The notes below the pieces were generated by a model. That model searched no databases and was not told the DNA's origin. It saw nothing but the letters and a program-made list of their open reading frames with translations. A DNA stretch of 64,000 bases. It comes from Candidatus Poribacteria bacterium. GTDB taxonomy: Bacteria > Poribacteria > WGA-4E > PCPOR2b. The DNA lies in contig JAJEAL010000093.1 in assembly GCA_022822785.1 (NCBI GenBank), positions 1-64,000 of the forward strand, read 5' to 3'. Positions 1 to 10,065 of this stretch are shown in pieces (positions within the stretch are counted from its first letter, which is position 1; every line of letters begins with the position of its first letter). Both the position numbers and the translations under genes were made by a program.

Positions 1-44
1 AGCGCCTACCAAACATGTGGATCGAAAGTGTCTACATATTTATA
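1..44. repeat. End of a dispersed palindromic repeat (partial copy)
   Basis: The first 44 bases (GCCTACC, then GATCGAAAGTGTCTA) match the right end of the copy at 22183-22340, which has GCCTACC and GAGCGAAAGCGTCTA at the same spacing. The element therefore begins to the left of the window. The rest of the stretch to position 130 shows no gene. Confidence 0.55.
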
Positions 45-130
45 TTGTTCACCATAGTCATGAACATATGGGCATTTTATAATGGTTGGGGATGTGTGTC
101 AATCGAATTATTCTACAGCACTTTACCCGC

Positions 131-3073
131 TTAACAGGGAGGTAGCACAACCCGCGACCGCTTCCCACCGTGGATGCTTGGCTCTTCACACAACCGTTCG
201 CGGAGGCGATGCAAGCCTGCATGAACCTCAGGATGTGTCGCTTCAGCTATCCCAAGCACTTCGGATAGCAGCCGCCGATCCAACTCCTGACGCACCGAAT
301 CCTCAAACATCTGATTGAACGGGAGCATCTTTTTATGCTTCATCTCGTGAAAGATATGCTCGGCATTTTGTAATGCAGCTTGATCCAATTGACGCACATC
401 CAACGTCGGCATTGACTCTAGAGCCACCAAGCTAACCCTTCCACGCCCCTCATGCTGTTTGTTACAGTGCAGCCAGTGACATAACAGTCCCAAGGTTGAG
501 TTTCCCCACAAGGAGAAGACGTAATCATGCAATAGATTGGTAAATGCCACATTGGGTAAGCCAATACCGATAGCGGCCTTCTCCGTGAAGAGTACCGACA
601 GGGAATTTGCGTTAAACCGTAAATCTAAATTGTAATGGACTCGTCCATTTCTTTCCAATATTTCTTGGGCTTTGTCATAATGGTTGGACCGAATAATGCC
701 GTGGCAATCCGGTTGCACAACCATGGCGCGCTGATTATCTGCATCAAGATGCCATAGCCCCGGATACGAATCCGCCTCGGAGCACCCCATTTCTATATCG
801 AAGGCACCCCATGATGGGTCCTTAATAGTTCGGTGGTTAAAACCGATTATCCCAATTTCACCAACAGAGCTCATCGGAATTTTGAGAGGGGTACGCTGTC
901 CCGGTAACCAGACACGCCCATTCGCTAAATGGTAAGTGGACTGAATCAACCCAAGATCTTTAATACGTGAAGTGTTCCATATTTTTTTCAACGGACAATT
1001 TAAGGCAGATCCTATTATCTCATCTCCCACCTTGATAGGATTCCCACCAATCGGTGGGTCTTCAAACTTTCTGACATCCCGGAGACGCTGAATCCACTTG
1101 GCTATTTCAATCGCCTCTAAATGGCTATTTGGCCTGCGGTGTAGACAGACAAAGGTGCCGCGGCCGGTGTTTTCTGTCCTCCCTTTGAGGGCAACGACGA
1201 TACACTCCGCCATGTTCGTATCCGCGGAGAAGGCGCAGTTTTCCGTTTCAGCATCCGCAACGGTGATAACAGTTACATTGTGGTACTCCTCTGCCCACAG
1301 ATTTCGTACTTTTTGCCAGTTCCGAGAGGTCAGTACAGTCAGGGGAAGTACGAACCCCATCGTGGGCGGACACAGGACTGTTCCATCACTATCTTTTAGC
1401 ATCCGATCCGCAAGGTCAACGAAATAAGAACCGAGCCCGGCGTTACCATTTGCGATGGAGGTCTTTATGCCTCGGAGCACTGCCTTCATTTCTCTGGCAA
1501 CATCTTCCTCCCTTTCTCCGAATACAGTCGTTGGCACATCAGAATCATCGGAACTATTGTTCGCTCCCATTCGCGTAAAGGGTGGATTGTCAACGATGAT
1601 ATCAAATTCACCGTGCCGAAATTCTGGTTCTTGGGTATCGTCCTCAATAAGATCGGGATTCAAAGCAACTTGGCTGTCATCGCCTTGAACCCTCTCTGTG
1701 TTTATTAGCCCTAATGGCAAGGTTGCCTCCGGATTTTCAAGTAAGTCCAAAGCCCCTATTGCGTATTTGCCATCCGGTCGTTGTGTGCCGTATGCCATGG
1801 TATGAATGCGGGTTTTTCCAATTTTGACATCGGGGTAGGTACTCGCAATAATTGAAGCCGTGAGGTGGCTGGCATTGGGCATAATGTCAGTCCCGACGAG
1901 GTTATTTTCTACCATTTGTTGGTGAATCTCTTTCCCACTTCCACCCGCTTGTTCATGCAGTGCCAATATCCGTTGGTAAAGCCCGTTTAGCAGTGCGCCG
2001 GTGCCACAGGCAAAATCGGCAACCTTTGGGAAGGAAGGCAGTCCTTCCTCTAGGGCAAGCTCCCTGTCGGGTAAGACGAGGACAGAGAGCAGTGCAACGG
2101 ACTCGGGGCGTGTATAGTTCGCCTTGATGAATCTCCGATCAACAATCAACCGCTGAAAGACAATACCTGCTAACTCGTGTACCTGCGCTACCCCTTGCTC
2201 AATCAGTCTGTGGCCGGTGTTACACAAGGTCCATAATACTTGCCCGACCAATCTATCGTCTGTCGCTAACACCTCTTTCGTCAGACGATAGGCAACATCA
2301 AAGATTGGGCGATAGTTGACCTGTCGAACGACTTCCCACGCGTTTAAGACTTCATTGACGTTAAGTTGTTCACCTGCCGTTAAGAGTTGACCAAGGGAAG
2401 GTACGTCTCCCATTTCTGGTGTACCAGCAAGCGCACTTTGAAAAACGAAGGCGTTTGTGATAATCAGCATCGCCATTCGATAGGTTTGTTCGCCAGCTTC
2501 TTGATAGAGGATTTTTTCAATGGTCTCTGCGATGTAGGGGCGTGTTTCTGCGGCAGCAGCGAGGAAGATTGCAGCTTCATTTATGCTGTGCTCTAAATCT
2601 TCGGCAGCTCGGTCAACCTTAGAAATGGGGATGGCACCGATTTGGAGGGCTGTGACAATGTCACTGAGATTGCCTTTAATCCAACCGTTATTTGGAAAAC
2701 GGTGGGGGGCATCAGCGCTGAGGAGGACGTAATGGAGGTCGTCGGCAGCTCGGAGGGCGTTGGGGATTTCAACGCTGCTGAGTTGTCGAAACCGATGGGG
2801 CACCCGCAACGCCATGGCAGTTTTAACGGTCTCAAACGATGCCAAGCGTTTTCCGAGTCTCTGTTTAGCTTGTTCTTCGCCCTCCAAGTTTGGTGAATTA
2901 GGATGGTCTACCTTTACCTCTATGACCACTGGCTCTTTGCCAGTTTCTGTTACGGTCATATCCGGACGTTTCGCCTCGCGCAGCAGTGTTTCTTGTGATT
3001 CGACGGTCCAGGTGTTTCGTCGCTCTCGCAATATATCTGCGATATAGATTGAGATTGTGTCCTCATTCCGCAT
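131..3073 (-). CDS. Large N6-adenine DNA methyltransferase with N-terminal nuclease-like domain (type IIG-like)
   Basis: A 980-residue protein that probably both cleaves and methylates DNA. Near the N terminus, RPDMTV followed by VVIEVKVD gives a D-x13-ExK arrangement (D38, E52, K54), as in PD-(D/E)XK nucleases. Near residue 355, ADFACGTGALL is the S-adenosylmethionine binding motif I. Near residue 495, IIVDNPPF is the catalytic NPPF motif of N6-adenine methylases. The remaining roughly 480 residues would hold the target-recognition region, which I cannot assign to a family. No separate specificity or helicase gene is adjacent, so a single-chain type IIG-like enzyme is more likely than a type I subunit. 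The ATG at 3073 has only a weak ribosome site. The methylase is secure from its motifs; the nuclease role is inferred. Confidence 0.8.
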   Translation of the reverse strand: MRNEDTISIYIADILRERRNTWTVESQETLLREAKRPDMTVTETGKEPVVIEVKVDHPNSPNLEGEEQAKQRLGKRLASFETVKTAMALRVPHRFRQLSSVEIPNALRAADDLHYVLLSADAPHRFPNNGWIKGNLSDIVTALQIGAIPISKVDRAAEDLEHSINEAAIFLAAAAETRPYIAETIEKILYQEAGEQTYRMAMLIITNAFVFQSALAGTPEMGDVPSLGQLLTAGEQLNVNEVLNAWEVVRQVNYRPIFDVAYRLTKEVLATDDRLVGQVLWTLCNTGHRLIEQGVAQVHELAGIVFQRLIVDRRFIKANYTRPESVALLSVLVLPDRELALEEGLPSFPKVADFACGTGALLNGLYQRILALHEQAGGSGKEIHQQMVENNLVGTDIMPNASHLTASIIASTYPDVKIGKTRIHTMAYGTQRPDGKYAIGALDLLENPEATLPLGLINTERVQGDDSQVALNPDLIEDDTQEPEFRHGEFDIIVDNPPFTRMGANNSSDDSDVPTTVFGEREEDVAREMKAVLRGIKTSIANGNAGLGSYFVDLADRMLKDSDGTVLCPPTMGFVLPLTVLTSRNWQKVRNLWAEEYHNVTVITVADAETENCAFSADTNMAECIVVALKGRTENTGRGTFVCLHRRPNSHLEAIEIAKWIQRLRDVRKFEDPPIGGNPIKVGDEIIGSALNCPLKKIWNTSRIKDLGLIQSTYHLANGRVWLPGQRTPLKIPMSSVGEIGIIGFNHRTIKDPSWGAFDIEMGCSEADSYPGLWHLDADNQRAMVVQPDCHGIIRSNHYDKAQEILERNGRVHYNLDLRFNANSLSVLFTEKAAIGIGLPNVAFTNLLHDYVFSLWGNSTLGLLCHWLHCNKQHEGRGRVSLVALESMPTLDVRQLDQAALQNAEHIFHEMKHKKMLPFNQMFEDSVRQELDRRLLSEVLGIAEATHPEVHAGLHRLRERLCEEPSIHGGKRSRVVLPPC

Positions 3074-3095
3074 CCGTATCTTCGTCCTTCTTTTC

Positions 3096-3134
3096 GGGGC
3101 GAGATGTCCTGCCTAGAGTTGGCTGTGTGAGTCC
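3096..3134. repeat. Dispersed repeat, copy A
   Basis: The segment starting CGGGGCGAGATGTCCTGCCT is closely similar to 51884-51922 (CGGGGCAAGATGTCCCACCT), and both continue with GTTGG. It lies between the restriction-like gene and lon. Confidence 0.4.
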
Positions 3135-3190
3135 TATTTGATTGAAAATTTTCTTGAAAGCATCTGAAAACAAGGAATCAAGGCGAGTCG

Positions 3191-5572
3191 CTAACCCCCT
3201 TGTCTGAGCGCCCGATTCAGAACCTGATCCACATGATTAACAAATATGAACTCAAGCCCCTCTTTCGCATCCTCCGGAATCTCAACGAGATCTTTCCGGT
3301 TGCGTTCAGGCAAGATAACAGTCTTAATCCCCGCCTGTTTTGCGGCAAGGGTTTTCTCTTTCAAGCCGCCAATCGGTAGCACACGTCCCCGCAACGTCAC
3401 CTCACCGGTCATGGCAACTTCAGGGATAACACTATGTTTCGTCGCTAGAGAAGCGAGTGCCGTAGCGATTGTGATACCCGCAGAGGGTCCATCTTTCGGA
3501 CTTGCCCCTGCTGGTACATGCACATGGATGTCGTGCTTCTGGAAGAAATCGGGGTCAAAATGTAACGCTTCTGACTGAGATTTGACATAGCTCAACGCAG
3601 CTTGGGCGGATTCCTGCATGACATCGCCGAGCTGACCGGTGAGCAGCAACTTGCCTTCACCAACCATGCTAGTCGCTTCGATAAACAGGATTTCGCCCCC
3701 ATAAGCGGTGGCAGACATACCAGTGACAACGCCAATTTCCTCCTGCCGTTCAGCAATTTCAGAGTAGAATTTGGTTGGTCCCAGATAATCCGACACATCA
3801 TCTACCGTCACATGGGTCGGTGTGTCCGTCCCTTCGGCGATTTGGCGAGCAACCTTTCGGCAGATTGTCCCTATTTCACGTTCAAGGGTCCGTACACCCG
3901 CCTCACGGGTATACTTGTCGATCACCTGATGAATAGCGTCATCTCCAATCGAAAGCGCAACTACCCCAATGCCGTGCGCTTCAAGCTGGCGCGGGATGAG
4001 ATACTGCTTGGCAATCATCAGCTTCTCATTGGCAGTATAGCCAGGTAGCTCTAGGATTTCCAGACGATCAAGCAATGCCGGCGGAATGGTGTGAAGTTGA
4101 TTCGCTGTGGCAATGAACATAACCTTCGAGAGGTCGAAGGAAACCTCAAGGTAATTATCCACGAAAGCGGAGTTCTGCTCCGGATCGAGCACCTCAAGCA
4201 GCGCTGCCGCGGGATCACCCCGAAAATCTGAACCGAGCTTGTCAACTTCGTCTAACATAAAAACCGGGTTATTGGATTCCACCTGACGCAGGCTTTTTAT
4301 AACACGTCCCGGCATTGAGCCGATGTAGGTCCGTCGGTGTCCCCGAATTTCCGCTTCGTCGTGCACGCCACCCAGTGAAGCCCGCACAAATTTACGATCC
4401 ATCGCCCTAGCGATTGATGACCCTAACGAGGTTTTCCCAACCCCCGGTGGGCCTACAAAACAGAGAATAGGCCCCTTCATATCTTCCTTGAGCCGCCGCA
4501 CCGCAAGGTGCTCCAGAATCCGGTCCTTGACCTTTTCGAGGTCATAGTGATCTTCATCAAGGATCTGCTTTGCGTGAGCAATATCAAGGTGCTCTTGTGT
4601 GCTGACATCCCAAGGAAGGTTAATAAGCCAGTCGAGATAATTTCGAGACACGGTCGACTCCGGGGAGGCTGAGTGCATTTTGGAGAGGCGATTGAGCTCT
4701 TTTTCCGCAACAGCGCGCACTTTTTCGGGCATGTGTGCTTTTTCAATCTGCTCGCGCATCTCCTCAACCTCTAGCAACAGGTCATCGGTCTCACCGAGCT
4801 CTTTTTGGATTGCTTTCATCTGTTCACGCAGGAAGTATTCGCGCTGCCCTTGATTAATCACACCTTGAGCATCGGATTGAATCTTGCTTTCCAACTCAAG
4901 CAAATCTAGCTCTTTAGTAAGTGAAACAATTAACTGAGTTAACCGATCCGTGGGAGAGATGGTTTCCAAGAGTACCTGTTTATCTTCAGGTTTCAGATCG
5001 AGCGTTGCAGCGATATAATCCGAGAGTCGTCCCGGTTCATCAATATTGTCCGCGATAATACTGAACTCTTCTTGATATCGTGACGATAACTCGACAATCT
5101 TTTGAAAGAGCGAGGTCGCGCTGCGCATCAGCGCTTCTACTTCAACAGTTGTTTCTTCCTCTTTCTCTTCAATGATTCGCACCTGCCCTTTGATAAACGG
5201 ATCGGTCTGTGTAATCTCTTCAATCTGAACCCGTGCGCGTCCCTGTGCGAGGAATAAGACATTTTCATCCTCTTTGCGACATTTAATAATATAAATCTGT
5301 GTTCCAACAGTGTTGAAGTCTTCAACCGTCAGTTCCGCGGCATCTTTATCCGACTCCAGCTTAAAGATACAGAGCAACCGCGAGCCATCGATCAGCGCTT
5401 CATCGACAGCCGCCGTGATGCTCTCTCCCGATAACACAACATGGTGCGGTGGAAACGGGGGAACCGGCGGCATATACGGAAAGATAACCAAATCGCCCGG
5501 AACTGGAATAATTGGCAACGCTTTTGGCTCTTCAACGGTCTGTTCCCGTTTATCGCTATCCTTCGAGGCCAT
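3191..5572 (-). CDS. lon: Lon ATP-dependent protease
   Basis: Lon is a cytoplasmic hexameric AAA+ serine protease that degrades misfolded and regulatory proteins. The N-terminal substrate-binding domain ([19 protein letters not shown]) is followed by a coiled-coil region, the AAA+ module with Walker [10 protein letters not shown] near residue 375 and Walker [10 protein letters not shown], and the C-terminal protease domain. The catalytic serine is in [10 protein letters not shown] and the lysine in [11 protein letters not shown], about 45 residues later, the usual spacing. Length (about 793 residues) is normal. The frame opens at 5608, but AGGAG sits 4 and 7 bases before two adjacent ATGs at 5575 and 5572, so the start lies there. 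It overlaps the Hsp20 gene end by about 17 bases, indicating one heat-shock transcript. Confidence 0.97.
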   Translation of the reverse strand: MASKDSDKREQTVEEPKALPIIPVPGDLVIFPYMPPVPPFPPHHVVLSGESITAAVDEALIDGSRLLCIFKLESDKDAAELTVEDFNTVGTQIYIIKCRKEDENVLFLAQGRARVQIEEITQTDPFIKGQVRIIEEKEEETTVEVEALMRSATSLFQKIVELSSRYQEEFSIIADNIDEPGRLSDYIAATLDLKPEDKQVLLETISPTDRLTQLIVSLTKELDLLELESKIQSDAQGVINQGQREYFLREQMKAIQKELGETDDLLLEVEEMREQIEKAHMPEKVRAVAEKELNRLSKMHSASPESTVSRNYLDWLINLPWDVSTQEHLDIAHAKQILDEDHYDLEKVKDRILEHLAVRRLKEDMKGPILCFVGPPGVGKTSLGSSIARAMDRKFVRASLGGVHDEAEIRGHRRTYIGSMPGRVIKSLRQVESNNPVFMLDEVDKLGSDFRGDPAAALLEVLDPEQNSAFVDNYLEVSFDLSKVMFIATANQLHTIPPALLDRLEILELPGYTANEKLMIAKQYLIPRQLEAHGIGVVALSIGDDAIHQVIDKYTREAGVRTLEREIGTICRKVARQIAEGTDTPTHVTVDDVSDYLGPTKFYSEIAERQEEIGVVTGMSATAYGGEILFIEATSMVGEGKLLLTGQLGDVMQESAQAALSYVKSQSEALHFDPDFFQKHDIHVHVPAGASPKDGPSAGITIATALASLATKHSVIPEVAMTGEVTLRGRVLPIGGLKEKTLAAKQAGIKTVILPERNRKDLVEIPEDAKEGLEFIFVNHVDQVLNRALRQGG

Positions 5573-6068
5573 CATCAAGCTCCTTTCGCTCCGGGTTGTC
5601 AGGCACACCAGCCGCTAACTCTTGCTTGGCTTGGACAATAATGTCTTTCGGTTTATTCACCTGCGCCTTTGGGATATGGATTTCAAGGAAACCGTTTGCA
5701 TAATTCGCAGCTGGTTCCACATCATCCGCCAAGATATTGGGTAATACAATCGATCGCTCAAAGGGACCGTAATTTAATTCGGCTTGATGGTAGTGTTCTT
5801 TCTTCAGGGCAGTCCGATCTTGTCTGTATCCTTTGAGCGTCAAGACATTTCGATTCAGCTGGATTTTAACGTCTTCGCCCGGTTCTATACCTGCAATCTC
5901 AATCTTAACGACAAAACTATCAACCGTTTCATAAATGTCCATTGGTGGTCGCCAATGTGTTGTTTCAGTCGTTAGGTTCTGGGACGGTTCTAAATCATCG
6001 AAAAGACGGTCTATCTCCTTCTGCATCTGAAAGAAATGATCAATTAGTCGATTCGGGTTTGATTTCAC
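5556..6068 (-). CDS. Hsp20/alpha-crystallin family small heat-shock protein
   Basis: A small ATP-independent chaperone that holds unfolding proteins for later refolding or proteolysis. Of its 170 residues, the middle (WRPPMDIYETVDSFVVKIEI through GFLEIHIPKA) is the alpha-crystallin domain, with the family's N-terminal PPMDIYE and A-NYANGFLEI features. The start is GTG at 6068, preceded by a strong GGAGGAG site. The 3' end overlaps lon, so chaperone and protease are probably co-expressed. The long acidic C-terminal tail ([11 protein letters not shown]) lacks an obvious IXI motif at its end. The family is certain; which substrates it protects cannot be said. Confidence 0.95.
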   Translation of the reverse strand: MKSNPNRLIDHFFQMQKEIDRLFDDLEPSQNLTTETTHWRPPMDIYETVDSFVVKIEIAGIEPGEDVKIQLNRNVLTLKGYRQDRTALKKEHYHQAELNYGPFERSIVLPNILADDVEPAANYANGFLEIHIPKAQVNKPKDIIVQAKQELAAGVPDNPERKELDDGLEG

Positions 6069-6166
6069 TAGTCTCTCCTCCTTTCATCGATTTAAATAGA
6101 CTAAAAGGATATGCGTGGGGCAGTGCCCTGACGCGGGATATGGCACGGGGAAAGCATGGTTACAGT

Positions 6167-9100
6167 CTAACCCACACGGTGGTATCCGTGCCCATCACCT
6201 GTAATCTGATACAAAGCATCCGCCGCCCAAAAGTGGATGTCACCGTCCGAATCCGCTAGCGCTGCCTTCAGCACTGGTACAGCTGCCTGGTTCTTCGCTT
6301 CACCAAGTGCTTTGAGGATGTTGATTCGCACCTTTTTATCCGACTGACTCGCCTGGAGCGCGTCTAGCTTTGTAGTCAGCACGGTTACAGCCGCATCGTT
6401 CCCAATCTTCCCAAGAGCGGTTGCTGCATCCTGACGGAGGGCAATAGCATTGGCATCATTGTTGAGCGTCTGTCCAAGGACTGGTACAACGGAAGGATCG
6501 CCAAGATCGCCCAATCCCTGTGTTGCCCACCGTCGCACATCCACGTTGGCTTCACCATCCCCCAACATCTTCTTTATAAGATCATCCTTGAATTGACCGA
6601 GCTTGCCTTCACCGGCGCCGAGCGCCGTGTATTGGCGTATCTGCACGGTTGGGCTAGCGAGCAGTTCCTTGATTCTCGGCATAACCTCAGGGTCACCAGT
6701 TTTTGCGAGCGCATTGGCAGCGTGTGCCTTCACGGGCCACTCTTCTAGTGGATCTTCAATTCGCGCAATCATCTTCGGAACAATAAACATAGGCAACCGG
6801 AACGGCTTTGTCGCTGTGACAAAACGCTCCCAACTCCAGTTATGTTTTGGAATTTTTTTACCATATATATCTACGATTGCGATGATATATTCCGAGTCGT
6901 CAATAAGCCGTCTGCCAAACGCTTCCGCGGCGCGTTGGTCTTTGATTTTGGCGAGTGCCGCGGCGGCTTTTGTGCGCGCGGACAGGCCTGCAAGCGCAGC
7001 CGTCCGGGCATCTAATTCCAAGCTCTGATCTTCGAGTACTGCAATCAGACCCGGTACAGCTTTTGTACTCTTCAGATTTCCGAGTCCTGTAATGGCGTTC
7101 TTGAAAATATTTCCTTTTTCCGTATCTGTTTCCAGAATATTGAGGAGCACCGTTTCGGCCTTTTCGCCCCCAATTAAGCCAAGCGCAGCTACACATGCTG
7201 CCTTTACGGAGGTATCCTCTAACGGTGAGTCAAACAGTTCAATGAGTTTATCGACCGCCCGTGCTTCCCTGATAGAACCTAGCGCAGCAACCGCTCGTGC
7301 CCGGACTTCGATATGTTCATCATCTAGGGCGGCAAGGAGCGCCGGTGCTGCGCGTTCATCAAGCAGCGTGCCCAGCGCCGTTGCAGCACTTGCGCGAATC
7401 GATTTGTACTCATTTTTGTCCTCAAGGATATCGATCAATATTTGAAACGAGTTCCGATCTTTGCTCAGTCCAAGCCCAAGCACCGCCTCCTTGCGAACAG
7501 CATAGTTTGGATGTTCCAACTCAACAGTCATTGCTTCCGTAGGTGGATCGTAATTTTCGTCAAGCCTTCCTAGCGCATACACCAATTTCCACAGCGTCCA
7601 CTCATCCTCCACAGATTTGAGTGCGTTTATTAGAGACTTTGCTGTCGCCTCATTGCCAAGTTTAGTTAAAGAAGCAATCACCTCATTTTGAACCGATAGG
7701 ACCTCTTGCTTATCTTCAAAGACTCCCCACCCTTTTTTTAGCACATCAACCAGTCCATCATCGGCAAGGTCAGCCGGTAACTCACGTAGTGCAATAGCTG
7801 CTTGTTTGCGCGCACCTTCAAATTTATCCCGTTTGAGTGTCGTTAACAAAGGATTTACCACTTTGTCCCCTTTGATTTTGCCCAAAGCAACTGCAGCTTC
7901 TTGACGCACAATCCCCTGCTCATCGCTTCTAAGTGCTTCAATCAAGGGGTCGACTACCGCTGCGCCTTTAACCTCTCCCAAAGCAAAGGCAGCACTCTTA
8001 CGCACCGCTGCGCGTTCATCTTCCTTGAGCGCGTCAATGAGCGGCTGTACAACCGCCTGACCCTTGATTTTACCAAGTGAGAGCGCAGCCTCACTACGAA
8101 CGAGACTCGGAATCGGTTTGAGTTCACCCCACGTTCGATAATCCGGTGGAGTGTAGTCGCCTGTCCACTCAACCCCTAAGTTGCCAATCGCTTCTTTTAA
8201 CCGGGCGAGGGTGTTGTACTCCCGCTTCAGGTGTCTCTGGAAATCCTTGATATTTTCATAGCGTGTTCCCAAAACCCACACCAGCGCCGGGACCGATTCC
8301 GGTGCCTTAATCGCTCCCAAGGCGGCCACAGCCCCTTTGCGGAGGGCAGGACTAGTCTCATCGCTTAACATCAAAAGCAGCATCGGTTGGACCGCTTGGG
8401 TAGCGGCCAGTCTTGTCAACGCGGAGAGTGCAGCATTCCGCACGGTTTCACGTCCCCGTTTGTCCATTGCCATCGCGATGAGTTCTTGCACCGCGTCATC
8501 GGTACCAATTTGGATTTGACCGAGTGCGTTCGCAGCGTTCGCAGCGGTTGTGTCATCTAACTTCAATCCTTGAATCAGCGCATCGCGCGCGCTATTATTC
8601 GTGCCACGACCCCTTAAGACACTAAGTGTTTTGGCTGCCGCTGCTCTCACATCCTTTCGCGGATCGGTCATCAACGCCTCACTGAGACCGTCCACCGAGC
8701 GTAAATCGGTTATACCCGCTAGCACCTCTGCACTCCGAATCCTGACATTATCTCTCGGATCTTTGAGGGCGTTAATGAGTCCCGGTACTGCGACCCCCTT
8801 CATCGCCCGCAACGCAGCACCTGCACTCGCACGAAGATCATCGTTATCGAGTAAACTAATCAGTCGGGAAATTGATTTTTCGGCTCTTAATGCACCAAGC
8901 GCTCCCGCCGCGGCAGCCTGTGTGCGAATGCGATAATTTTCACGTCGATTTGTGTCAATATATGCGTTTGCAAGGTAATGGTAATTTGATGTTAATTCGA
9001 TATACTCACTTGAATTCTCATCCGGCAGAATATTCTGGGCACCGGTATCAAGAACTGCAATCAGCGGATCGATAGATGCTTCACCAATCACTGTCAGCGC

Positions 9101-10006
9101 GCTTATCGATTCTGCCCTGACATAAGCATCTAGATCTGCCAGTAGGTAAATCAGCGATGGGATGGCTTCCTCCGCCTTGAGTTGACCTATCATTTTTGCT
9201 GCATGCATCCGCACCTGAGCGGCATTGGTTTGCGTCGCTAGATTGAGAGCAGGAACAATCGGTTCCTCCTTAAGCCGCTCTAGCGCAACGATTACGTTGT
9301 AAAGCACATAGGGAGCTTCGTTCTTGTTTTTCAGGATGGACTCAAAGGTGGGGATTAGATTCGGGTCTGCCAGGTTCGCCAAATGCTTGACAGCACCCTT
9401 TCTAATATCGGCATCCGGGTGTTGTGTCGCTTTAATTAGCAGGTCGGAAACCTCTGGGGTATTGCCGAGTTTTTGAATCAGGGTCATCGCCGCGCCCCTA
9501 GCCGTTGGGTCAAAACCCTTTTCAGCTTCCAAGAGCCCGACAATGACAGCAGAATCGGGTTGACTCACCAATTCTGAAAGGAGATTGGTGTTTTTGTCGG
9601 CAGCCGTAGAGAGCGCATTTGCAAGCAGACCGGTAATCGAATTTCTAGACCGGATAAGCCGTTCCAAGCGATCGAGATCGTCAGAATCTGGATCTTCTTG
9701 TGTCTCCAATATGTTTATATCTTCATTGAGCGGCTGTAAATAATCAATAACCTTTTGAATGGTCCCTTGCCAAGCAGCAGCATCAGTGCTCCACCCTGCA
9801 GTAGTATGCAGTTGAAGTAATGCTCGCAGCGACTGCGTTTCTGGAAGATTCGGCGCGGTTTCAATAGCACTCCGGGCAGCAGGATAATTCGCCTCTGCAA
9901 TTGCTACCCGCGCTTCGAGGATGTTTCTATCTTCTTTTTCGGCGCAGCCGGTGAGAAAACCGATTGCCAGTACACAACTAATAAATAGAACTAATGTTTG
10001 CTTCAT
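6167..10006 (-). CDS. Giant HEAT-repeat (PBS-lyase-like) lipoprotein
   Basis: This 1279-residue protein is built almost wholly of about 30-residue HEAT repeats, with recurring signatures such as VRKSAAFALGEVKGAAVVDPLIEAL and VRQEAAVALGKIKGDK. It begins with a lipoprotein signal, MKQTLVLFISCVLAIGFLTGC, with the lipobox LTGC placing the lipidated cysteine at residue 21. It is therefore probably exported and membrane-anchored, and acts as a large superhelical binding scaffold. A non-repeat insertion near DYTPPDYRTWGELKPIPSL and another near KHNWSWERFVTATKPF separate repeat blocks. Nothing indicates catalysis. It is transcribed toward hsp20-lon with about 100 bases between. The partner is unknown. 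Confidence 0.88.
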   Translation of the reverse strand: MKQTLVLFISCVLAIGFLTGCAEKEDRNILEARVAIAEANYPAARSAIETAPNLPETQSLRALLQLHTTAGWSTDAAAWQGTIQKVIDYLQPLNEDINILETQEDPDSDDLDRLERLIRSRNSITGLLANALSTAADKNTNLLSELVSQPDSAVIVGLLEAEKGFDPTARGAAMTLIQKLGNTPEVSDLLIKATQHPDADIRKGAVKHLANLADPNLIPTFESILKNKNEAPYVLYNVIVALERLKEEPIVPALNLATQTNAAQVRMHAAKMIGQLKAEEAIPSLIYLLADLDAYVRAESISALTVIGEASIDPLIAVLDTGAQNILPDENSSEYIELTSNYHYLANAYIDTNRRENYRIRTQAAAAGALGALRAEKSISRLISLLDNDDLRASAGAALRAMKGVAVPGLINALKDPRDNVRIRSAEVLAGITDLRSVDGLSEALMTDPRKDVRAAAAKTLSVLRGRGTNNSARDALIQGLKLDDTTAANAANALGQIQIGTDDAVQELIAMAMDKRGRETVRNAALSALTRLAATQAVQPMLLLMLSDETSPALRKGAVAALGAIKAPESVPALVWVLGTRYENIKDFQRHLKREYNTLARLKEAIGNLGVEWTGDYTPPDYRTWGELKPIPSLVRSEAALSLGKIKGQAVVQPLIDALKEDERAAVRKSAAFALGEVKGAAVVDPLIEALRSDEQGIVRQEAAVALGKIKGDKVVNPLLTTLKRDKFEGARKQAAIALRELPADLADDGLVDVLKKGWGVFEDKQEVLSVQNEVIASLTKLGNEATAKSLINALKSVEDEWTLWKLVYALGRLDENYDPPTEAMTVELEHPNYAVRKEAVLGLGLSKDRNSFQILIDILEDKNEYKSIRASAATALGTLLDERAAPALLAALDDEHIEVRARAVAALGSIREARAVDKLIELFDSPLEDTSVKAACVAALGLIGGEKAETVLLNILETDTEKGNIFKNAITGLGNLKSTKAVPGLIAVLEDQSLELDARTAALAGLSARTKAAAALAKIKDQRAAEAFGRRLIDDSEYIIAIVDIYGKKIPKHNWSWERFVTATKPFRLPMFIVPKMIARIEDPLEEWPVKAHAANALAKTGDPEVMPRIKELLASPTVQIRQYTALGAGEGKLGQFKDDLIKKMLGDGEANVDVRRWATQGLGDLGDPSVVPVLGQTLNNDANAIALRQDAATALGKIGNDAAVTVLTTKLDALQASQSDKKVRINILKALGEAKNQAAVPVLKAALADSDGDIHFWAADALYQITGDGHGYHRVG

Positions 10007-10065
10007 TTTTTATCTCCCTTTTTTTATCTTTGATGCGTAAAACCTAAAATCTCGTCCATTGTACT

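Noticed and set aside
82-318. Plus-strand open frame at the window start
   Set aside because: It overlaps the C-terminal coding region of the methyltransferase on the opposite strand and has no ribosome site or family resemblance.
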